From Actinomycetes bacterium (GTDB taxonomy: Bacteria > Actinomycetota > Acidimicrobiia > Acidimicrobiales > Ilumatobacteraceae): a stretch of DNA of 64,000 bases. Location of the stretch: positions 682,001-746,000 of the forward strand of contig JAIOPC010000014.1 in assembly GCA_021414085.1 (NCBI GenBank). The letters are read 5' to 3'. The notes beneath the pieces were generated by a model. That model saw only the letters and a program-made list of their open reading frames with translations. It made no database searches and had not been told where the DNA came from. Below, piece by piece: positions 49,200 to 55,639 of the stretch. How positions within the stretch are numbered: the first letter of the stretch is position 1; every line of letters starts with the position of its first letter. A program made the position numbers and the translations under genes.

Positions 49200-50559
49200 T
49201 GTGTACCCCTTCGATCGATGAGGCGACCACACTACAACGGTGGTGATCACGTGCGATCGCGGGGATTCGTCGGCGGAGGCGCCAGAACGTGTCCTCCATC
49301 AAGATGTGGTCGAACTCGCCGTTGCGGCCAACGCTGTGTAGGCCGGCGATGCCCGTGCCTTCGGCTGCAAGCGCCGCTCGATCCGGCTCGTAGTCCAACG
49401 CGAACACCGGATAGCCGAGCGGTTGACGTAACACACTTGCCCCGAGCAGGCGCGACCGAACGTCGGGGATCAACGGGTCGAGCGTCGACACGCAGCGCTC
49501 CACAGCTTCCTCGTCGGTCATGGCCCACACTTCGTCACCGGGTTGCGCACCGAACTCGCAGAGGATCATCGTCTTGTCAACAGGTGCGATCCACGGCATG
49601 GCCATCGGAGCCTCCGTGACGCGGAAGTACGGGAAGCCGTGCGGCGTCCAGACGATGACATCGGGGAGCAGTTCGCGGCCGGTCAACTTCAAGTTGACCA
49701 AAACGAGCCCGCGGAACTGAAAGCGACGAAACCGATCGAGTCGGTCGCTGCCCTCGATGAGTTGCGTTAGGCGATTGATGGGCAGCGTCGAGATCACGGT
49801 GTTCGTCTCGATGTCGCGTCCGGCGATTCGGACACCAACGACTCGCTCACCGTCGGTGTAGATCTTTTCCGCCGGCTGCCCAACCTGCACCGGTTGTGCC
49901 AGACCATCGGCGACGTGTTGGCAGATGGCCGCGATGCCACCATCTGGGTACACGTGAAAGACGCCGGTTGCCGACGGCTCCTCTTTGCAGTACCCGATCA
50001 TCACGGCGCGCTTCGTCATGCGCTGTGCCATGCGCAACCAGATCGTCTGCGCGAGTCCAGTAGGAATCTTGTCGATGACGCTGGCCGATAGTTGATCGGC
50101 GGGGAGGCCAGACCACGCTTCCAGTAAGGGCAGCGCGACTTCGTCCGCGAGCTTGCGTCCGTAGTCGTGTCGGAAACGATCGGCTGCGACCGACAAATCA
50201 CGCTTCGGGCGCCGGACCTTCTCCCAGACGGCGCTGCGCACGAAGCGCGGTACGCCGAGCAAGCCGATCGGGTACACCGGGTGCTTCTTCGCGCTGAGGT
50301 GCACGACCTCGCCATAGCGCGGCAGGACCCGACAGTTTGCGCGCATGCCAAGCGCGGCCATGAAGCGGTTGGTGACGAAGTGGGCGCCGACGTCGTAACT
50401 GAAGCCATCGGCATCGGTATGGCTCGCGGCCATGCCAGCAATGCGCGGGCCTGCCTCGTAAACCTCCGCCGCGACGCCGTTGCGCCCAAGCTCGTGCGCG
50501 GCGAGCAAGCCGGCGATGCCGCCCCCGAGCACGATTACTGGGGGAGTGGATGTGCTCAT
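49180..50559 (-). CDS. NAD(P)/FAD-dependent oxidoreductase (protoporphyrinogen oxidase-like)
   Basis: 459 residues from ATG 50559, which overlaps the methyltransferase stop (ATGA). N-terminal FAD motif VIVLGGGIAGLLAAHELGRN and YEAGPRIAGMAASH, the GG motif region YDVGAHFVTNRF, and a C-terminal AGLHSVGRNGEFDHILMED. Related flavoproteins are found with sugar or lipid modifying genes and resemble UDP-galactopyranose mutase and amine oxidase. The location next to a SAM methyltransferase suggests a joint small-molecule or glycan modification. Substrate unknown. Confidence 0.85.
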   Translation of the reverse strand: MSTSTPPVIVLGGGIAGLLAAHELGRNGVAAEVYEAGPRIAGMAASHTDADGFSYDVGAHFVTNRFMAALGMRANCRVLPRYGEVVHLSAKKHPVYPIGLLGVPRFVRSAVWEKVRRPKRDLSVAADRFRHDYGRKLADEVALPLLEAWSGLPADQLSASVIDKIPTGLAQTIWLRMAQRMTKRAVMIGYCKEEPSATGVFHVYPDGGIAAICQHVADGLAQPVQVGQPAEKIYTDGERVVGVRIAGRDIETNTVISTLPINRLTQLIEGSDRLDRFRRFQFRGLVLVNLKLTGRELLPDVIVWTPHGFPYFRVTEAPMAMPWIAPVDKTMILCEFGAQPGDEVWAMTDEEAVERCVSTLDPLIPDVRSRLLGASVLRQPLGYPVFALDYEPDRAALAAEGTGIAGLHSVGRNGEFDHILMEDTFWRLRRRIPAIARDHHRCSVVASSIEGVHNEHSTA

Positions 50560-51524
50560 TGCGGCCTCCGCAGAATCACGCGCAGCAGCGCGCCGCGACC
50601 AATGACAGTGAACGCTGTGTCGAAGGCGGTGAAAGCCGCGAGCGCCGGCGCCGCCTTCAACGAGAACCGGTTGACCATCCACGACGGCGCATTCCAGTCG
50701 ACCAAGGTGTTGCGAACCGAGTACGTCCAGTTCACCGGGCTGGTCGTCGTCGACAACTTCGCAACCTCGAGGTCGGCGGCTTCGGCGAGCTTCCGCATAG
50801 ACGCCTTGTTGAACAAGTTCCAGTGTCGCGGGAAGTGATAGCCACCCCAATGGCGACCCTTCGTGATCTTGAAGTCGGGCGAGCCGGTGTTGTCGGTGAT
50901 CAGGTAGAGGCGTCCACCGGGCTTCAGCAGCTTGCCGATCGCGCGCAGGATGGCAACCGGGTCGCCGACATGTTCGATCGTCTGGATGCACAGTGCGAAG
51001 TCGATTGAGCCGGGCGCGAGCGCGCTCGTCTCCACGGGCTGCTCCTCAACATCGAGTCCCCGTCCACGGGCGGCGGCGACGGCACGCGCATCGGTGTCGA
51101 CTCCGTGCAACTGCCACCCCTTCGGTCCGTGCTGACGCAATAGGTCGAGGTGGAATCCGTCGCCGCAACCAACGTCCAGCACGTGCGCATCTGCTGGCAG
51201 ACCGCGACCCGCGCGCAGTAACCGGCGAGCCTCCAAGCGGCTGCGCACCTTGTGCACCAAACCGAATTGTTCTTCGTCGAACGCAAACGCGTGGTATTCG
51301 TCGGGGTAGATGACCGGCAGGCTCGCAGGCGTTGGTCGCGGGTCGAGATAGATCAGCTCGCACCTCGGGCAACGCACTGCAAGGAACGAGTGCGAGGTGG
51401 TGTGGTACTCGAAGTCCTCGCCAACGCCCACCGGGGTGCCGTCGACGCCGCCGCAAATGCAGCACGCAACATTCTCGAGGGTCACACTCTCGCGTTCATC
51501 TGCCGCCACAGAATCGATGCTCAC
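50556..51524 (-). CDS. Class I SAM-dependent methyltransferase with N-terminal zinc ribbon
   Basis: 322 residues. An N-terminal Cys pair set (CCICGG ... CPRCELIYLDP) looks like a small zinc site, as in sugar C-methyltransferase-like proteins. The Rossmann domain follows: HVLDVGCGDGFHLDLL binds SAM, then DFALCIQTIEHVGDP and LKPGGRLYLITDN. Ending HFPRHWNLFNKASM recalls methyltransferases of polysaccharide clusters. First gene of a three-gene overlapping operon. Target unknown. Confidence 0.88.
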   Translation of the reverse strand: MSIDSVAADERESVTLENVACCICGGVDGTPVGVGEDFEYHTTSHSFLAVRCPRCELIYLDPRPTPASLPVIYPDEYHAFAFDEEQFGLVHKVRSRLEARRLLRAGRGLPADAHVLDVGCGDGFHLDLLRQHGPKGWQLHGVDTDARAVAAARGRGLDVEEQPVETSALAPGSIDFALCIQTIEHVGDPVAILRAIGKLLKPGGRLYLITDNTGSPDFKITKGRHWGGYHFPRHWNLFNKASMRKLAEAADLEVAKLSTTTSPVNWTYSVRNTLVDWNAPSWMVNRFSLKAAPALAAFTAFDTAFTVIGRGALLRVILRRPQ

Positions 51525-51566
51525 CGGTACTTATCGTCGCTGCAGTATCGGCACTTAACGCCCACC

Positions 51567-51608
51567 TTGACGAATTCTTGAAGGTCAGCTTGAGCGCAGC
51601 AGTAATAT
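51567..51608 (+). promoter_or_regulatory. Candidate promoter region of the ECF sigma operon
   Basis: Within the 163-nt gap, TTGACG (51567-51572) and TTGAAG (51578-51583) can serve as -35 elements, TAATAT (51603-51608) as a -10; the TTGAAG-TAATAT spacing is 19 nt, a little wide. No GGAAC-type ECF autoregulatory -35 is seen. The rest of the gap shows nothing else. Confidence 0.3.
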
Positions 51609-51687
51609 CGCGGCCGCGTGTCACCCTCTGTGGCCCCGTGGTTCGTCTGTCAGGCAATGGCGGGGGACGGTTGACTCCTTGAACGTA

Positions 51688-52269
51688 ATGGCCCTCTCCA
51701 TCGACGGACTCCGCTTACCGGCGTTCGTTGCTTCCATTGCCATCGCGCGGGCTCAGGGTGAGGTGATCAGCGATGCCGCTGAGGAGTTAGTTGTCGAGCT
51801 GTTTCGGAGCGACGGGCGGTCGCTTGTGCGGCTGGCGCGACTGTTCGTGGACGATCGTGACGCTGCAGAAGACATCGTGCAAGAAGCATTTCTTCGGCTG
51901 GCTCGCCACGCCAGCCGCATCGAATCCATCGACCGTGCTCCGGCGTATCTCCGATCAATCGTCTTGAACTTGGCGCGCGACCACAATCGGCGCGGACTCG
52001 TCTCGCTGCGCCATCGAGCGACGGCGGGTCGCGAGATCGATGTCGTCGACGACACTGCCGACCAGCTGGCCCGCACGGAGGAGCATCGCACGGTTCTTGA
52101 CGCGGTTCGCCTACTGCCTACTCGTCAACGGGATTGCATCACTTTGAAGTACTTCGAAGAGATGAGTATCGAACAGATCGGTGCGACTCTGGGGGTCTCG
52201 GTCAACTCGGTGAAGACCCACCTACAGCGCGCGATGACGGCGCTCGACCGAAAGCTGGGCGGGTCGTGA
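51688..52269 (+). CDS. ECF-type RNA polymerase sigma factor
   Basis: 193 residues from ATG 51688 (TTG 51679 is possible). Region 2 with RLARLFVDDRDAAEDIVQEA (core binding and -10 recognition) and region 4 with LPTRQRDCITLKYFEEMS and IGATLGVSVNSVKTHLQRAM (-35 recognition). No region 3, as normal for ECF factors. The stop overlaps the start of a membrane protein gene by 4 nt, the usual position of an anti-sigma factor gene. The signal is unknown; an envelope cue is likely from the partner. Confidence 0.92.
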   Translation: MALSIDGLRLPAFVASIAIARAQGEVISDAAEELVVELFRSDGRSLVRLARLFVDDRDAAEDIVQEAFLRLARHASRIESIDRAPAYLRSIVLNLARDHNRRGLVSLRHRATAGREIDVVDDTADQLARTEEHRTVLDAVRLLPTRQRDCITLKYFEEMSIEQIGATLGVSVNSVKTHLQRAMTALDRKLGGS

Positions 52270-52964
52270 GCGTCAGCGCGCTCGAGGGCCGGCTCACCGA
52301 GGCGTTTGCGGACGCCCGAGCAACAGTTTTCGAAAACCCAGACCTATTCGCACGCGTCACAGGCAATGTCGGCGAGGCCCGTGCCCGTCGTCGCTTTCGA
52401 CTGCGGATTGCGGGTTTGGTTCTCGGCTTTGTTGCGGCCAACGCCGTTTTAGCTATCGCACTCTCAGACTTCGACAACAGGAGGTTCAAAATGCAGTGGT
52501 GGGTCATCGAACTGATCACTAACATCGTGCTGGTCGCGCTCGCGATCGGGCTCGGCCCCTTCATCAAACGCTTCGGCCGTTCATACGCAGCTGATGTATT
52601 TCGAGCCAACCCCCGCACAGGCAAGAGCTACCTAGTGCTCACCGACGTTGCGTACTACCTGATCTTCGCCGCGTTCGTGTTGTTCACGGTGACCTTCGTT
52701 CAACCGGCGCGCTGGGAGTTCTCGACCGGGGCACAGCTCAAGTCGGAAGTTGCGCGTGTCGGTGGAATCCTGCTGATCATGGGCATCCTGCACGCGGCCA
52801 ACGTTGTCGCCCTGCCGATCATCGGACGGTTGCTCTCCAGCAACAAGCGCTTCGACGACGAGCGGGCAGCGCCGCAAGAAGCGAGTGGGCCGTCGGCATC
52901 GATGCCACCGTTGGGAGCCGGCACATGGATTCTGCGCATCGAGGAAGCACCCGGCCAGAAATAG
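52266..52964 (+). CDS. Membrane protein coupled to the sigma factor, possible anti-sigma, with internal start
   Basis: 232 residues from GTG 52266 (GTGA overlap). A cytosolic segment of about 50 residues ends in the basic RARRRFRLR, then a first helix, then after DFDNRRFKM a group of three further helices, and a soluble tail. The position and the basic juxtamembrane segment fit an anti-sigma factor, but there is no HxxxCxxC zinc motif. Within the frame AGGAGG (52479-52484) stands 6 nt before ATG 52491, which would give a second, 157-residue protein starting MQWWVIELITN without the cytosolic segment. I do not know a family for this part. Confidence 0.7.
   Translation: MSVSALEGRLTEAFADARATVFENPDLFARVTGNVGEARARRRFRLRIAGLVLGFVAANAVLAIALSDFDNRRFKMQWWVIELITNIVLVALAIGLGPFIKRFGRSYAADVFRANPRTGKSYLVLTDVAYYLIFAAFVLFTVTFVQPARWEFSTGAQLKSEVARVGGILLIMGILHAANVVALPIIGRLLSSNKRFDDERAAPQEASGPSASMPPLGAGTWILRIEEAPGQK
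52479..52484 (+). promoter_or_regulatory. Consensus Shine-Dalgarno inside the membrane protein gene
   Basis: AGGAGG followed by TTCAAA and ATG 52491, in frame with the larger ORF, where it encodes Arg-Arg. The match to the anti-Shine-Dalgarno is complete with optimal spacing, better than the sites of most annotated starts in the window. Confidence 0.55.
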
Positions 52965-53003
52965 CGCGTCACCCCGAGCGACTCGAGCTTCGTCTGTCGT
53001 TTT

Positions 53004-54440
53004 ATGAACTCTCTCAAAGTGCTTGCTGTGACAGTGCTCCTAGCGATGACGGCCAACTGCTCGAGCGACGACGGCGGCGACGACGCCGGCACTGTCGCAC
53101 CGCGGCTGCAGGTTGTTCTCGACTACAGCCCGACACTCTCCGACGCGGGTGCGCTGCTGTACCTCGCTTCGAACCCGGTGGTCGATCTGCTGGCGGTCAC
53201 GCTGCCCGGAACGGGCGAGGCTGATTGCGAACCCGGTGTGCGGATCACACGTGCGTTGTTGACCGTCGCTGGCGCGGCTGATGTTCCCATCGGGTGCGGA
53301 CGCAACACACCGCTAGTCGGCGATCGCGATTGGCCAGATGAATGGCGCGCAGCATCGAACAGTTTCGCGGAGGGATTGCTCCCGACCGTCGCTCCGGCGC
53401 CGGTCGCCGACGCCGAGCAACTGCTCGGCGACACGCTGCGCGCGGCAACCGAGCCGGTAACGCTCGTCGCTGTCGGACCGTTGACCAACCTTGGTGTGGT
53501 GCTCGGGGACGATCCGGAATTGGCTGATCACCTTGCGCGCGTGGTCATCATGGGCGGAGCGCTGGCGGTGCCGGGCAATGTGGAGGCGGCGCCGACGGCC
53601 GAGTGGAACATCTACGTCGATCCGGAGGCGGCACGCCGTGTTATCGCGGCTGGCGCGCCGGTCACGTTCGTTGCACTCGACGCCACCAACTACCTCGCTT
53701 GGAACGATCGTCTGCTCGCGCGTTTGGGTGCCCTGAAAACCGCGGCGTCCGATCTCGAACACGAGGTCGCCGCGTCGACCGAGCTCGATGGTTTCTACCT
53801 TTGGGACGAACTGGCGGCAATGACCGCTGTCGACCCGACATTGGTCACCACCGAGTCGGTGGTGGTTCGCATCGACGACGACGGTGCGCTCGTGCGCGAT
53901 GTAGCGGGGCTCACCGTCGATGTCGCGATCGGGGCCAACACCGATAGGGCTCAGGATGAGTTCGTGAGTGGCTTGAATGGCGGCACAGTGCCCCGTGCTA
54001 CCTCGTTGACGGCGGCCGAACTCGACTACTTCGTTGCGGTGGGTGGCGCCGACTCTGACGCCGGGGTCAGTATGAGCCGAGTTTTCGATAGTTCCAATGA
54101 CCCTGAAGCCGACGCACATCTTCAGGCCGCTACCTTCATCAATGGCTTCCTCGATGCCGTCAACGCGCTCGCGACCGAGTTGCGCGCGGTCTCCGTGCCG
54201 TCCGCTCTCGCAACGGCTCACGACGAGTACGTCGCGAGCCTCGACAAGGTAGTGGCGCACCGAAGCGAAGCTCTGGCACTCATTGCCGCGAGCGATGGCT
54301 CGACCGTGGATGAGATTCTGCACGAGGTCCAACTGTCCGAGCTCGCGGACGACTTCAATCGCGTCGGAGCTGCGTGTCAGGTACTGGTCGACTATTCATT
54401 CCTCCGCGAAGGTCCGCGACCTTGCTCGTTTGAAGGGTGA
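53004..54440 (+). CDS. Nucleoside hydrolase-like exported protein with altered active site
   Basis: 478 residues. Signal peptide with a weak lipobox (AMTANC, Cys19) followed by an acidic linker. The domain from residue 34 to about 320 is of inosine-uridine nucleoside hydrolase type: VTLVAVGPLTNLGVVL, VIMGGALAVPGN and AEWNIYVDPEAA are well kept. The N-terminal calcium loop, normally D-x-D-x-G-x-D-D, reads DYSPTLSDA (Asp40 and Asp47 only), and the C-terminal His-Asp is WDELAAM, with Trp for His. About 150 residues of helical sequence without known motif follow. It may bind rather than cleave a nucleoside, or act on another substrate. Confidence 0.8.
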   Translation: MNSLKVLAVTVLLAMTANCSSDDGGDDAGTVAPRLQVVLDYSPTLSDAGALLYLASNPVVDLLAVTLPGTGEADCEPGVRITRALLTVAGAADVPIGCGRNTPLVGDRDWPDEWRAASNSFAEGLLPTVAPAPVADAEQLLGDTLRAATEPVTLVAVGPLTNLGVVLGDDPELADHLARVVIMGGALAVPGNVEAAPTAEWNIYVDPEAARRVIAAGAPVTFVALDATNYLAWNDRLLARLGALKTAASDLEHEVAASTELDGFYLWDELAAMTAVDPTLVTTESVVVRIDDDGALVRDVAGLTVDVAIGANTDRAQDEFVSGLNGGTVPRATSLTAAELDYFVAVGGADSDAGVSMSRVFDSSNDPEADAHLQAATFINGFLDAVNALATELRAVSVPSALATAHDEYVASLDKVVAHRSEALALIAASDGSTVDEILHEVQLSELADDFNRVGAACQVLVDYSFLREGPRPCSFEG

Positions 54441-54448
54441 CGAGTACG

Positions 54449-54454
54449 TAGAAT
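54449..54454 (+). promoter_or_regulatory. -10 box before the response regulator genes
   Basis: TAGAAT ends 7 nt before GTG 54462, giving a leaderless mRNA for the RR-RR-permease run. No matching -35 is visible. Confidence 0.45.
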
Positions 54455-54461
54455 TGACCCT

Positions 54462-55175
54462 GTGCCAATTCGTGTGGTGATTGCTGAAGACAACGCGCTC
54501 TTGCGCGACGGCCTGGCGCGCCTGATCTCGTCGACAGCCGATCTAGAACTCGCCGGCACCTCCGGCAGCTACGACGAGTTGCTGGAACTTGTGGACAGCA
54601 GCAAACCCGATGTCGTCGTGACCGACATCCGAATGCCACCAACTGGCACCGATGAGGGCATTCGAGCGGCCGCGGCGCTGCGGGAGACACACCCTCACAT
54701 CGGCGTCATCGTGCTGAGCCAATATGTCTCGCCCGCGTACGCCGTGGCGTTACTTGCGCAGGGTTCGGAACGTCGTGGTTATCTGCTCAAGGATCGTGTC
54801 GCCGATGTTGACGACCTCGTGAATGCCATCCGGGTCGTGGCATCCGGCGGGGCCGTGATCGACCCGAAGGTCGTCGAGCAGCTGGTCACCTCCTCCGGCA
54901 GGGCCACCAAGGCACCTATTGACTTTCTGACGCCTCGTGAGCGTGAGGTGCTGGGCGAGATGGCGCAAGGCAAGTCGAATGCGGCAATTGCGGCCACGCT
55001 GGTCTTGTCTGAGCGGGCCGTCGAAAAGCACATCAATTCGATCTTTTCAAAGCTGCACCTCAGCGAGGAGCGCGACGTCAATCGCCGGGTTGCAGCCGTC
55101 CTGGTGTACTTAACCGATGGTGATGCAGGCCACACCCTGGGTGAGGTAGCAGCACGATTCCCGGGCCCTTACTGA
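54462..55175 (+). CDS. NarL/FixJ-type response regulator
   Basis: 237 residues from GTG 54462. Receiver domain 1-125 with Asp10/Asn11, phospho-acceptor Asp55 (VVVTDIRMPP) and Lys in YLLKDRV; LuxR-type HTH from about residue 155 (LTPREREVLGEMAQGKSNAA, then AVEKHINSIFSKL). It is a DNA-binding output protein. Its receiver is clearly paralogous to that of the cyclase at 60808-62133 (both have DIRMPP, a GI-A loop, VI-LSQ, A-ALL, YLLKDR, VASGG, DP-V). A probable partner of the histidine kinase at 57929-60061. Confidence 0.93.
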   Translation: MPIRVVIAEDNALLRDGLARLISSTADLELAGTSGSYDELLELVDSSKPDVVVTDIRMPPTGTDEGIRAAAALRETHPHIGVIVLSQYVSPAYAVALLAQGSERRGYLLKDRVADVDDLVNAIRVVASGGAVIDPKVVEQLVTSSGRATKAPIDFLTPREREVLGEMAQGKSNAAIAATLVLSERAVEKHINSIFSKLHLSEERDVNRRVAAVLVYLTDGDAGHTLGEVAARFPGPY

Positions 55176-55195
55176 GCTGTCACCATGACGTTGTC

Positions 55196-55639
55196 ATGGA
55201 GGTACCCCTAATGGAGCAGGTGGGCGAGTCGGCTAGCCCCGACGCCGCTGTGGTGCGCGTGCTGGTCGTCGACGACCAGGCGCCGTTTCGCGCCGCCGCC
55301 CGTGCTGTGATCACGAGGGTTCAGAACTTCGAACTCATTGCCGAGGCGACCTCTGGTGAAGAAGCCGTGGCAATGGTCAACGAGCTTGAGCCGGCCGTTG
55401 TCCTGATGGACATCAACATGGGTCTGCTCGACGGACTTGAGGCCACGAAGATCATCACCGATTCCCATCCCGACACAATGGTGATCCTCGTTTCAACGTA
55501 TACAGAAGACGACATGCCGCCCGCGGCCCGCACATGTGGCGCGGCGGCCTATGTCAACAAGGACGAACTCTCACCGCGTGTGTTGCGTCGGTTGTGGGAG
55601 CAAGGCGGCGACGCAACCTGGCGGAACGGCTTGGTCTAG
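55196..55639 (+). CDS. Stand-alone receiver domain protein
   Basis: 147 residues, a receiver only: VLVVDDQAPFRAA, phospho-acceptor Asp72 (VVLMDINMGLLDG), Thr/Ser in ILVSTYTEDD, Lys in YVNKDELS. There is no DNA-binding or enzymatic domain; the C-terminal RLWEQGGDATWRNGLV is short. It may pass phosphate or act by protein contact. ATG 55196, with a second possible ATG 55211. Its stop overlaps the permease start by one base, so its output may be the permease itself. Confidence 0.88.
   Translation: MEVPLMEQVGESASPDAAVVRVLVVDDQAPFRAAARAVITRVQNFELIAEATSGEEAVAMVNELEPAVVLMDINMGLLDGLEATKIITDSHPDTMVILVSTYTEDDMPPAARTCGAAAYVNKDELSPRVLRRLWEQGGDATWRNGLV

Noticed and set aside
50560-50991. 144-residue N-terminal extension of the flavoprotein
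   Set aside because: It runs antiregister through the methyltransferase gene; the FAD motif begins right after ATG 50559, which has an ATGA overlap.
54462-55639. The two response regulators as one frameshifted gene
   Set aside because: Each has its own complete receiver and a separate start; the first ends with a full HTH and there are 20 nt between them.
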